The notes under the pieces: generated by a model
What the model was told of the DNA's origin: nothing
The model's input: the letters and a program-made list of their open reading frames with translations, nothing else
Databases searched by the model: none
Translations under genes and position numbers: made by a program
Source of the DNA: Chrysopilus asiliformis
Lineage: Eukaryota > Arthropoda > Insecta > Diptera > Rhagionidae
NCBI GenBank assembly: GCA_964034945.1
Contig: OZ035963.1
Span: 37,082,361-37,146,360 of the forward strand
Length of the DNA: 64,000 nucleotides
Direction of reading: 5' to 3'
Part shown: one piece after another, positions 53,024-62,830 of the stretch
Layout: each line of letters begins with the position of its first letter
Position numbering within the stretch: the stretch's first letter is position 1

Positions 53024-53159
53024 TCCTACGTTACCTAATTCCTCAATTAGGTAACGTAGGTCACTGTGATGTTACTGGCGTGTGTGCATGCAAAACTCAT
53101 CGCCAATTTTAGTAGGATCAATTTGACTGACCTGCAAGTAGAGAACCTATTAACGATTT

Positions 53160-54087
53160 ACTCCACAAAGTATCTTAGATTGTTATTGTGAACGGTTTTT
53201 TCTTTATTCCGGATACGGATAGTGGTATTTTCCGGCGAGTCAATCCGTGTCACCTCGTATGGTCCTGTCCAGAGAGTTGAACATTTATTTTGCCTCGCAA
53301 AATTTTTCATTAATACCGTTTCCCCAACATTGAACTTTCTGTTTTATGGCAAAAGTTTTTCTTTTACCATGATTTTTGTTGTAAATTCTTCGGCTATTGT
53401 TTTGGCTTCTGCGTTTGGTAATGGGATTGCTTCCGAATATTTTGTGAGGTCATCCTGGAATGTTAGCATGAACTTGTTTCCATTATAACTTATGGGTAAG
53501 TGACCTACAATATCTAGGAATACCTTTTCGAATGGTCGCTCCGCGGTCGTAGTGATTTTCATTGGGATATGTTGTTGTCGTTTTGACTTGTTACTTTGGC
53601 AAGAATTACATCGTTGTATATAGCTTTGCACATCCTTGGCCATTGTATCCCAATGGAAAACCTTTCGTAGTCTCTTAATGGTTCGTGACACTCCTTGATG
53701 TCCTCCGAAAGGGGAATCATGATATTCTTTCAAGACTTCCGCTATTTCTTCCGGGGTTTGTATCTTAATTAGGGAGTTTATGCAGATTCCAATTTCCTCA
53801 AAGGTAGTGTCACGGAATGTTTCCCGAATCATGGCCTTAAAGTGGTCCAAAAAGCCCTTTCCGGTATTAGGTAGACCTATTGCCCAATTTGTAAGTCCGA
53901 GTTCCTCAACTATGTCCTTGATCCCTTTTATAGATTTTTCCAACAACTCCTTATCTCTAGCAGTTCGTGCTGGTAGGTTAACCGTGGTTACTACCATATT
54001 TGTTTTCCCTACCTTGTACTGCTTTGTTTCACTTAGTCTCGGAAGTTCGGTTGTTTCGAACTCTTTCGCGTCCATCTGCGGAGTCAC
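53160..54087 (-). pseudogene. GypF integrase with internal deletion
   Basis: The zinc domain is complete (EYHDSPFGGHQGV with the two His, CNSC with the two Cys). The first catalytic Asp is in VFLDIVGHLP. After FTTKIMV the sequence jumps to KEKLLP and a shifted frame with FNVGETVLMK and LWTGPYEVTRI, the C-terminal GPY/F-type domain. The second Asp and the Glu are deleted, so it is inactive. Confidence 0.85.
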
Positions 54088-54934
54088 GAGAAAAATTTGT
54101 AGCTGTAGTTCTTATCGTGGATCAATTCGGATTTGGACACTTCCAGAATAATACTTTCTGTAGGTTCTTTTGTTTGATTCTGGGACTGCTGGCGAATCGT
54201 TATTGCCAGTATTTCCTTAGGGGCTTCAGCTTCAGCTAGTTTCAGTCTACTCAGTGCATCGGCATTGGCGTTGCATTTACCTGGCCTGTGCACGATTTCG
54301 TAATCGTATTCCTCCAAATTAATGCGCCACCGCATTAACCTGGAAGCTGGGTCCTTTAGACTCATTAACCACATTAACGGTTTATGATCCGTCACTATCT
54401 TAAATCGTTGACCATATACGTATGGTCGAAACTGATGTACTCCGTAGACTATTGCGAGAAGCTTCTTCTCTATTGTGGAATAATTACATTCCGCGGAGTT
54501 TAGTGATCGGCTCGAACAGCTGATAGGGTGATCGCTTCCGATCTCACCCTGAGAGAGAACGGCGCCTATTGCATAGTTGCTGGCGTCCGTAGTGATTAGA
54601 AATGGCTCTGTAAAGCAGGGGCATGCTAACACGGGCTCAGAGATAAGTTTCTCTTTTAGCGTTCGGAAAGCATCGTCACAGAACGCATCCCACTGAAATT
54701 CAACATCCTTTTTTAATAATCTGTTTATGGTTTGGCTATTTTCGCGAAGTTCTCTATGAACCTTCGGTAGTAGCCGACGAACCCTAAGAAACTTTTTATG
54801 TCCTTTTTATTTTTCGGTACGGGGAGCGTTGTTACTACTTCTAGCTTGCTGGGATCTGGATGTACTCCAGTGGCGTCGACGAGGTGTCCCAAGTAAGCTA
54901 TTTGTTTTTCCAGGAAATGGCACTTATCTGGCTG
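54084..54934 (-). pseudogene. GypF RT thumb and RNase H
   Basis: Begins after a TGA at 54932-54934 that ends the RT frame. The thumb (YLGHLVDATGVHPDPSKL, SFLGFVGYYRRFI) is followed by a frameshift near 54730, then RNase H with the catalytic Asp in ITTDASNYAIGAVL, NYSTIEKKLLAIVYGVHQF, VTDHKPLMWL and ANADALSRL. Confidence 0.88.
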
Positions 54935-55846
54935 TCACTTTAGCCTATTCTGCCGCAAACGATCGAATACAGATCTCAGCTTCTTGTTGTGTTCGAACAA
55001 ACTGATACCGTAGATGACAATGTCGTCTAGGTAAACAAAACATTCCAGGCCCTGCAATCCTGCTAGGACTGTATTCATCAATCTCTGGAATGTAGCGGGG
55101 GCTCTTTTAAGTCCGAATGGCATTCTTTTGTAGTGGTAATGACCGTAAGGGGTGCTAAAAGCAGTCTTTTCCCTGTCACCTTCGCTTACCTGGATTTGGT
55201 GATAGCCGCTCGCCAAATCGAGGGTGGTGAAGTACTTAGACTTCCCCAGTTGGTCTAATATTTCTGTTATATTGGGTAGAGGGTAGGCGTCACCTTCAGT
55301 TACATCGTTCAACTTCCGGTAATCCACTACCACTCTCAATTTTTTATTTCCTTGACTATCTGGCTTCTTTGGCACCAGTAGCAAGGGTGAGTTCCATTGA
55401 CTCTGACTAGGCTCTATTAACCCTTCTGCCAACATTTTTCCGACTTGATCGTTTATTTCCTCCCGATGTGCATGAGGTAGCCGATAAGGTTTTGTGTAGA
55501 TGGGTGGTTGACCTGATCTGACCGGAATTTCATGGTACGCTGCTTGTGTATATGTTAGCTTATCACCCTCTAGGAGAAACAACTCTTTATAGTCCTCACA
55601 TATCTCCCGTATTGCTTCACGTTCCTCGAAGTTGCAGTGGTCTAAATTTATCGCCTCTCGTAGTCTCTTGAGTCTACCCTCAATTTTATCCAAGTGATTT
55701 TCTTCCTTTATTTGGTCGTAGTCATCCAACCCTTCCCATTCCAGATTTAAATCTGACTTGTTCAGAGTTACGGCTTGATCATTCAGGTTTAGCATGGCTA
55801 TAGTCACTGTGCCCTTGGGCGGGACATTACCATACCCTGAATGCAT
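54935..55846 (-). pseudogene. GypF reverse transcriptase
   Basis: A 303-residue open frame: linker, then YRLPHAHREEINDQVGKMLA, WNSPLLLVPKK, VVVDYRKLND, the catalytic Asp in FTTLDLASGYHQI, MPFGLKRAPATFQRLM (Arg where Asn is usual in FGLKNAP) and the CFVYLDDIVIYG box. Fingers and palm are complete. It ends at a single TGA just before the thumb. Confidence 0.92.
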
Positions 55847-56703
55847 ACACGGTTTAACAATAGTGTCCCCTATGAATACTTCAGGTATGATTTCTTGTTT
55901 CTTACAGAGGGATTAACTCATCAGATTTGTACTTACTCTAGACCTTGCAGGTAGAAAAAATTTCGTCGAACTCCATTGTATTAGTTGGCTTTGTTTCGAC
56001 CGGGGAACTCACTATTTCCTGAATTTCCTCCGGGGCGCTAACTATTTCTAGGTCTTCTTCTGTTATTCGATCACGCATCCTAGCGCTACATCTTTTATTT
56101 GTATTTATACCTGTTTGGTTCAGTGACTTGGTATGCTCAGTGGTTTTAATTAACCTATCATTATCTGATGGTCTTACAGTTGAAAGATTTTTCGTGCCAT
56201 CTGCTGTGGATGGTCTTTTGTTTTCGCCCCTTGTTAGAGGTATTTTTGTAATTATATTTGTACCATCTTCTGTGGATGGGTTTTTGTTTTTGCCTAAAGG
56301 TCTTATTTTATTGTTGCCTAGAGGTCTTATTTTATCTTTACCCTCTTCTGTGGATGAGTTTTTGTTTTGTTTCCCACTTCCTCGCATATTTCCTGAGTAT
56401 GACCTTTCTTCTTGTTTTTGTTTAGTATCGACTAGGATCGTTAGTGATTGGTTGTCGTAGTCGATTTTACCCTTGTACTTGTACAGCAGATCGTTCCCTA
56501 TAATGGGATCGTACTGTGTACTAATGTTGGGTCCTATTAGGTAAAATTTATGGAACAGATCAACTTGATATTTGTCGGTAAGTAGTGGTATTCTTTCGTT
56601 GATCGTTCCTACAGTGTCCAGATTATTGCCAAATATACCTGTGAGAGTGAGTGTTAGGTCTCTCTCTATATTGCAGTTGTTTCTTACTACAGAGGTACTT
56701 AAT
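55847..56703 (-). pseudogene. GypF protease end and repetitive linker
   Basis: The upper part is the protease C-terminus (PIIGNDLLYKYKGKIDYD). The linker contains tandem 'NK.PSTEDGT'-like repeats (NSSTEEGKDKIRPLG, NKNPSTEDGT, NKRPSTADGT) and an acidic stretch (RITEEDLEIVSAPEEIQEIV). Repeats of about 15-20 residues suggest slippage expansion. Confidence 0.75.
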
Positions 56704-57417
56704 TAGGCTTGCCAGACGTCACTATAAAAGTGACAATTGTCACTTTTCGAACAATTTCGTTCTTTTTCTTTCTTGTTTTGTTCTTAGTCACTTTTTCCAC
56801 TTTTTTCATTTCGCATTTACAGCATTTTCAACCAAACAAGTTTATTGTGTTAAATTTTGTATTTAACATAAAGAACTTTCTAAATATAGGGTTTCCCAAT
56901 AACCCCACCTATTTTTGAAATTTTGCTAACAAAATATAATTTTAAAGACTTAAATTGTATGCAATTTTATGAATTCGTTCAAAAAGAAAAGGAAATTTAA
57001 AAAAAAATAAGGATTCCAGAAAAATACTAGGTATATAAGTTTAATTATGGGACCAAAGTGTAATGTAAAACTGAAATAAACCACATATTATATTTATTTT
57101 TCTTTTAATGGGCCTTATTCTGTCGAAAAAAATTTCATTTTCAGTTTGCTTAAAACTGAGTTTTTGCATACCTACTAGATGTGATTTTCAACAAACTGGT
57201 ATTCTGCCACTCGACATTTGGAAATTTATTGGAAATCACATCTAGTTGGTGCGCATAAACTCGGTTTTCAGCTAAATGAAAATGAAAATTTTTTCGACAG
57301 AATAAGGCTCACTTTTTGTTAACACTTTTTGATTTGTAAAAGTCACTTTTTTGTACGCAATAATCACTTTTATTCTCTCCAAAGACACTTTTTCGGTTTT
57401 GACGTCTGGTAACCCTA
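56704..57417. mobile_element. Non-autonomous DNA element inserted in GypF protease
   Basis: The ends taggcttgccagacgtcac and (mirrored) tagggttaccagacgtcaa delimit 714 bp. It splits the protease just after LIDTGAEISL. Flanks share 'taagt', but a clean duplication is not visible. The hAT-like 'TAGGG.TNCCAGAC' end suggests hAT. A smaller MITE is nested inside. Confidence 0.75.
57110..57314. mobile_element. Small foldback MITE nested in the preceding element
   Basis: gggccttattctgtcgaaaa at the left is mirrored by ttttcgacagaataaggctc at the right, with symmetry continuing about 80 bp inward (actagatgtgattt / aaatcacatctagt). About 200 bp. Confidence 0.8.
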
Positions 57418-57535
57418 ACTTATAGACTTATTTCCGCGCCTGTGTCTATTAGACATCGTATCTTCGCTGTTTCCGTAGAGGCAAATGGAAGTTTGGCAAT
57501 GATCTTGTCTTCGGTGATGTCTAGAGGCAACATCA
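57418..57535 (-). pseudogene. GypF protease start
   Basis: In the frame after gag: PLDITEDKIIAKLPF, then the intact catalytic triplet in LIDTGAEISL, cut immediately by the DNA-element insertion at 57417. Confidence 0.85.
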
Positions 57536-58722
57536 CTCGGAAAACCGATGGACTTCGGCTTCAATTGACATCCTTTCCATGCGGGAGAGCTCACCGAGGT
57601 CGCCGTCCCGCTGCACGTAGTTTTCCTGCGTGTCAGCTACGACTGTATTTACCATTCCTATAGTCACGGTTCCCCGGAAAGGATTTGGATTTGATTGAGA
57701 GGGTCGTCCCATTCCTGACCCGGCGGGGGAGCTCTGGGCCCCGTTCGGTCGTCTATTTTGGGAGAAATTTCCTTGTCCCATTCCTTGTCGCGTAAAATTT
57801 GCGGGTGTATCTGGAGGGAGCTGCTGCAATCTTCTCTGCAGGGTACGACACTCCTCCATGCGGTGATTATTTCTTTTACAATAACCACACACAACTACAT
57901 TTACCTCGCGTTTGAAATTTACGGAAGGTTTTCCCATATCCCCAGGTCTATTTGTGTAATTTGGTAATTGGTTTTTCCTAAAACAAACCTCTGTGCGGTG
58001 ACCTATCTTGCCACAAAATTCGCACTTGGGGGCTGGATTTACCTCCTCAGTGTTCGAGATTTTTAGCCGGTCTGCCTGCTCTATTAAATAGCTAGAGAGG
58101 TCTTTTAGGGTGGAGGTGGATTTTGTGCGTGCTAAAATTTTTATTGTGTCGTGGAGTAGCCCATCTTCTGTTGCTCTAATAGCCAATTTTTCATTTTCTG
58201 CTTTTCTGGCAGTGTTTACCTCTTCCGAGGTGGAAATAAGGGTGGCGCTATTTAGTAGCGCGAGTAACGCCCGGATTCGGCCCAAAAAATCCTTAAGATT
58301 TTCTGTCCTCCCTTGTTTAGCCTGGAATAGCTGTGCCTGGATGTTGGCAGCTGTCCGGTGGTCCAAAAATTGGTTTTCCAACTCGGCCCTTAAGTCTTCC
58401 CATGTTGAAAACTCCTCGTACTTGATTACGTCGTACGCGGGACCTATTAGTTTTGTTTTGATAATATCCAAGAAGAGACTACTATCTCCTTGGGTGGCGG
58501 TGGACGCCAATAATAGGTTACAACAGGTTAAGACTGTATGCAATTCTCCTGTGTCACCGTTAAACTCAGGTATCATTCCGCGGGCGTCTCCTAATGAGAT
58601 TCGCACTACGCTAGGAATTCCGGCCTGTGCCGCCCCACAACGTAACGGGGTGTCAGGCATGACTTTTCCTGAACGTAGAATAATTTTGGGAAGAACTTTT
58701 TCGTACCCTCTAGGGATGGCTT
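57533..58722 (-). CDS. GypF gag
   Basis: A 375-residue frame from the ATG at 58660; the open frame extends in phase to about 58722. Capsid-like region: GMIPEFNGDTGELHTVLTCC, VIKYEEFSTWEDLRAELENQ, LFQAKQGRTENLKDFLGRIR. Two Cys/His knuckles follow: CEFCGKIGHRTEVC and CGYCKRNNHRMEEC, then a Gln/Pro/Gly-rich tail. No stops or frameshifts, so gag is better preserved than pol. It forms the particle of the retroelement. Confidence 0.85.
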
Positions 58723-58773
58723 AGGAACTCAAGATAACCTTGAGAGAAACGACGAAAATAGATAATTTATTTA

Positions 58774-59031
58774 TTAAAACAAACAGCAAAACAATTTTAC
58801 TAAAACAATCTCTGGACTTCGCGACTTCGTAGTTTTTTTTGTTGCCGCTTCTGATATAGTTGTTGTTGGTGTTGATGCTTCTGATGTAGTTGTTGTTGTT
58901 GTCTCCTTTAGCCAGTAGCTGAAATTAAAAGTTCCGGTCTTCCTGTAGGTCTCCAACTCTGCCTCGATTTGAACCGAAATATCCCAGTCCTGGGTGACGT
59001 CTTCATCTACTGCGATGATGTTCCTGCTCAT
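58774..59031 (-). other. Short open frame in the GypF leader
   Basis: An 85-residue frame from an ATG at 59031: MSRNIIAVDEDVTQDWDISV, then a Thr-rich middle with TTTTTT and 'SEA.TP/KTT' repeats. It could be the true N-terminus of gag from a spliced or frameshifted message, or a small leader peptide. No family recognised. Confidence 0.4.
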
Positions 59032-59377
59032 GCTCGTCGTTCTATTTATACTGCCTCGGCAGTTTTTTTTTTCGTTCCTTTCCTTTTTAGAAATTTCTTC
59101 GTTGCTGCCTCAGCAGATTTTGGTTTTCGATTTCGAACACTGTTTTTCTTTATTGTTAAGTTTGTTTTATTCAAGAGCTTGTTATTGATTTGTTTTAGCA
59201 CATAGTTTTTTTTCACTTATTATTGATTTGTTTTAGCACATAGTTTTTTTTCACTTATTATTTTGTTTAATTCGTTTAGCACATAGTTATTGGTTTTTTT
59301 TCTTTTTTTTTTAGTTTGTTTTCGCAAAAAAAATTTTTTTTTTTGTTTATGTTGGTAGAGGACTACGGTTTTCGTGG

Positions 59378-59397
59378 ATCCCACCGCTGCCACCAAA
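59378..59397 (-). promoter_or_regulatory. GypF primer-binding site
   Basis: Minus strand TGGTGGCAGCGGTGGGATCC follows the LTR end by four bases. It is complementary to a tRNA 3' end of the Leu-like type (ending CCGCTGCCACCA), an inference from the sequence alone. Confidence 0.65.
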
Positions 59398-59399
59398 TT

Positions 59400-60626
59400 T
59401 GTTAAACACAAAGTAAACAAATGTCCTTTTTCTTTATAAAGTTGTTTTATTGTTTATTCTCACAATACATTGTTATTGAAATTAACTGTACTTTCACTTA
59501 ACTAGAGCCTTCTCACCACTTAAACGCTTAATTGATATTTACTCACAATTTCTTTTTAACTTAACTCTGGAAGTCGACTGTTTTATATTTTACTTCAAAC
59601 TTAACTGTGACTTAAATACATTTTATCTTGGAACTATTCACTTAAGCGATTAACATTACTTCTTCTTAAGACTTTTGTTGCCTATTCCTGGCTAATACTC
59701 TTATTACTGCAATAGTTAGTTTATTTCTGTGTCTTAACTGTGACTTACATTTTACCAAAAACCTTACTACTTCATCATGACCGCTGACCTGTTCTTTTAT
59801 TACACAGCCCCTCCAAGTCATTCAGCTACGTTCAGTTGGTATTTCGCGGTCAACTTACCCAATCCGTTCGCTTCGCTTGTTTTTAAAATACTTTTTATTA
59901 CGCTGGCACTTGAAAAACGACACGATGCACTTTTGGCCACACATTGCTTGAAAGCAATTAAGTGCGCTTCATATATCATGACGCAACACGACACCTTGAC
60001 TTAGTTTGGGTCAAGCAAATTGGCGTGTTTATCGTTTCCCTAATCCCTGTTTATGCTGCATGTGACATTGGTGCTTCACATGATAAATAGGGAAACGATA
60101 TTTTATCTTCTTGTGCGATTTCCTTAATGTTCGCGTTAAGCGATTTATTGCACACAGAGATTTGGGTTTCGGTTGAGATTCTCGGAATAAGGATCTCGTC
60201 CTTGACCATATTCCCACGAATAGATTGGATGGCCAGTTATAACAGAATGCAGCACTTCGTCTGCTTATTCAGAGTACCCCGCCGATTGATACCAATAAAA
60301 CTATTGGTTGGTTCAGTGTGACCCACTGAGTGATACCATCAGCTTGGATGGTGAGCTGATTCTGACTGTACTTGCTGGTTGCTAGTGCCTTTTATGTCCG
60401 TCTCTAGCCAGTCTATTTCAATTGAATCCGCATGGTTGGGGTTAGGGAGATTGGTGTGGTAGTTCTCTATTGCAGCATTCTATTGTCCTAATTTAATTCT
60501 GCGTCTTGACCAGAAAAACTTATCTTTGTTTACAAAGGTTTAACAAGCCGGTTGTCAAAGTGAAAAATTGATGTGGAATTAGTGAAGTTGCTTTTAGTGG
60601 TTTTATTCGCGGCCGCGGCCGGAACA
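59400..60626 (-). repeat. LTR between GypF and GypG
   Basis: Plus-strand TGTTAAACAC to GGAACA (TG...CA), 1227 bp. On one side lies the GypF primer site, on the other a polypurine tract (60627-60640), so it serves as 5' LTR of GypF and looks like 3' LTR of the neighbour. Contains atcgtttccctaat mirrored by tagggaaacgat (60035-60095) and a gcggccgcggcc palindrome near its end. Confidence 0.65.
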
Positions 60627-60640
60627 TTCTCCCCCTCCTT
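60627..60640 (-). promoter_or_regulatory. Polypurine tract of GypG
   Basis: Minus strand GGAGGGGGAGAA directly abuts the LTR end TGTTCC, where a plus-strand primer belongs. Confidence 0.65.
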
Positions 60641-60727
60641 GGAAGATTGCATAGTCAAAAATTTAACATTCAAATTAAAAAATAAAGGAATGTTTTGTAA
60701 CATATTTATTCAGTGAAATATAATAAT

Positions 60728-61135
60728 TTATTTATATAAGTTTGTTTGTATTATTCGTCCGTCTTTTGTTTTGTTCAGTCTCAAATTTCCAATTGGTGTT
60801 CTAATTTTCAAGTTTCGGCCTGGCATCATACGGTGAGGAATTCGCAGAAGCACTTCATAGTAGTGATGAACTGAATGGATAGCTGACTGGTGCGAAGATT
60901 CTCCAGACGAATGATTTTCCCAGCTTGGGTTGGGTTGAACTCCGAGACGATGGGAAATTGGTCCTCGCCGAGTAGTAACCCCGAAACTTGACGCGCATCG
61001 CGATCCGAGGGCCCTTTGAAGTTTTTCTCGGAGATCGCCCGGTTGCTTTAGTGACCGATGTGAAGCCGTGGTGGGCACCTTTTGGGAAATTGTCCTTTTT
61101 CGTTCGCAGGGGTCACTGGAACTTGGTTTGACCAA
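60728..61135 (-). other. Open frame between GypG env and its polypurine tract
   Basis: A 135-residue basic frame with no recognised domain, ending in TPIGNLRLNKTKDGRIIQTN. It lies where the distal env or 3' region of an errantivirus-like element would be. It may be out-of-frame sequence. Confidence 0.3.
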
Positions 61136-61142
61136 AATTGCG

Positions 61143-61532
61143 CTACGCTGCGTTTTCGGCCAATTCTGCTATTTGTTGTCGGTCGTTATCGTCCATGGTA
61201 CCAAAAAGCCTGTTTTGAATTTGTCCACCTATATTTATTAGTCCTCTTTTGTGTCTTACTGATTTACCCGATTCTATCCTTGATACCTTTGCGTAAAGTG
61301 TTTCAATTTCTTTTCTAATTATTGGGTCCGAATTCGTTTTTAATCTTTTGGCATTTTCTTCGAATAAACCAATTGTCTCTTTAATTTCACTAATGTTTAT
61401 AATATGAAGGATTGTTTTCGTTTCGTCAATTATTTCTGTCTGTCGCATATTAATAACTGTGTATCCGTTATCCGTTGTTAGTTGGCTGATTGTCAGTGTG
61501 GCTTGGGTTGGTTGCAGTACTGTCAGTGTCAT
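61143..61532 (-). pseudogene. GypG env N-terminal part (Baculo_F-like)
   Basis: A 129-residue frame begins with a hydrophobic signal-like start just upstream (plus-strand 61530-61570 encodes ITLALLTLMTLTVL on the minus strand). It has a furin-type RHKR followed by GLINIGGQIQNRLFG, then an acidic helix. It ends where the distal ectodomain should begin, so it is truncated. The layout matches the GypF env but the sequence differs. Confidence 0.75.
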
Positions 61533-61569
61533 GAGTGTTAGAAGTGCTAATGTTATCGTTCTAATTGTG

Positions 61570-62000
61570 TTGATTTTTCTGCAGATGTCCTTGTAGTTGC
61601 ACTGTGGTCGAAAATGTTGTTTAAGAAGTTCTTTTGCATCTTAATTCTGTGGTTGGTTGTTCAATCGTAGTTCTTTTGCCCTGCCGATTACCTTGATGTT
61701 GTAGATTGGTGTCCAATGATCCTGTCGTTGGTTCTTTTGGATGTTCTCGAGGTGAGTTCCCACGACGCTCAGGAACTGTGTTAGTTGGTCCCGATCACCA
61801 CTTGATTCTTTGATATGCGCTATCTCCTTGAAGGTCTTGCTGGTTTAACTCACCTCGTTTGAGTTGGCTCGTACTGTCAATGCCTCCAAGGATCATGATA
61901 ATCTCTCTGTTAGTGCTGCATCCATCTCGATGTCGTTGGCCGGGATGCGGCTCCAAAACATTAATGATTTCTCTCTTTCACCGATTTTGAAAGTTGTTTC
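61570..62000 (-). pseudogene. GypG gag fragment and splice-acceptor-like site
   Basis: The minus strand shows broken frames with DIEMDAALTERLS, TFKEIAHIKESSGDRDQLTQ, FLSVVGTHLENIQKNQRQDH and WTPIYNIKVIGRAKELR, resembling the N-terminal gag of errantiviruses, with stops after each segment. An acceptor-like 'acatctgcag' at about 61583 lies just before the env start, which fits spliced env mRNA. All of pol is missing between gag and env. Confidence 0.5.
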
Positions 62001-62430
62001 CCTTTCTTGATGTTGGTAGTTGATTCTTTTTCTTTTTTTGGTGAATTGATAACTTTCACATTGGGTTCACTTAATTTTTTAGTTATCTTGCTGGCTTTGT
62101 GGCAATAATAGATTAATTACAATTTTGAGATTTCACTGATTTTTAGTTAAATTTCTATTGATTTTTAGTAGCTTTTGAACATTTGTTGGCTTTTTTTGTT
62201 AGATTTGAACATTCACTGATTTTTAGTGAAGTTGTTTGTTGTTATGCGACTATAATTTCACTGTCTTTAGTTGGATTGTTTCACTGATTGTAGTTTGTGA
62301 TTTTTTTTAATATAATTCACTGATTTTTAGTGGATATTTTTCACAATATGCACATCAGAGAACAAAAAACGAGAAAAAAAATATTGAGCGATTTGACTCG
62401 TTCTCATATGGATCCTTCAAGCTTTTGAAG
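62001..62430. other. Retroelement leader with a repeated short motif
   Basis: 'ttcactgatttttagt' recurs at about 62126, 62211, 62293 (variant) and 62318. No coding signal. Confidence 0.5.
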
Positions 62431-62431
62431 A

Positions 62432-62453
62432 ATCATACCGACTGCGCCAGATA
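62432..62453 (-). promoter_or_regulatory. Primer-binding site (tRNA-Ser-like)
   Basis: Minus strand TGGCGCAGTCGGTATGATTC, the 17.6/297-type site, two bases inside an LTR that begins at about 62456. Confidence 0.75.
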
Positions 62454-62455
62454 AA

Positions 62456-62830
62456 TATTTGGTTTACACCAAACACAAAAAAAAGCAATTTTTATTTGCT
62501 TTTATTCACTTTATTAAAATATAATCGCTAAATTACAACTGGATTGTTCTGACTCTAACTTTAAACTAAATTAAAAATTCTTATGATAACTTACTTTACC
62601 TGTTCAACGGATCTATTTGTTTTGATTAATGCAACGTTTGCGTCTTTTGATTTCGCGTTTTCCAAGGTCTGGGAATATTTTAAGGAATGCTACGTTTGCG
62701 TCTTTTTTTCGATAAGGTTGTGTGGGAAAATTTTATATCGGTGAATTATGGAAGAATTGGGTTAAGGGATTTTGATAAATTACTGTCTGGCGGAAGCGAG
62801 TATGTAACATATATAACTTTTTATATCTCT
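62456..62830 (-). repeat. Probable 5' LTR of GypG
   Basis: Follows the primer site; AT-rich with aaaaaaagcaatttttatttgc at the start. The sequence is not the same as the LTR at 59400-60626, so if both belong to GypG they have diverged or recombined. Outer boundary unclear (near the 'gtctggcggaagcgag' at 62785). Confidence 0.4.

Larger units (their letters stand above)
51275..53062 (-). pseudogene. GypF env (Baculo_F-like fusion protein), split by a hAT MITE
   Basis: The main frame (51349-52320 and upstream to 52388) has a furin-type RRRR followed by GAFNIIGTLSKNLFG, the cleavage-plus-fusion-peptide layout of Baculo_F/errantivirus envelope proteins. A coiled coil (FYDEQIDRLKGNEDHLQELM) and a Cys-rich distal part follow. 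Upstream, the frame continues across the hAT insertion to about 53060. A frameshift near 51362 and the mariner junction at 51272 remove the Cys-rich end and the membrane anchor. Inactive as it stands. Confidence 0.82.
53063..58722 (-). mobile_element. GypF body: Ty3/gypsy element, gag to integrase
   Basis: Ordered right to left: gag, protease start, inserted MITE, protease end, repeat-rich linker, RT, RNase H, integrase, then env (separate entry). The 5' LTR with primer site is at 59378-60626; the 3' LTR is lost with the mariner junction. Confidence 0.9.

Noticed and set aside
54935..55846. GypF RT as a functional enzyme
   Set aside because: Fingers and palm are complete, but the frame ends at a TGA before the thumb and the integrase is deleted.
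60605..60620. Cloning-vector remnant from the gcggccgcggcc string
   Set aside because: It lies inside an LTR with natural TG...CA ends and no vector sequence nearby.
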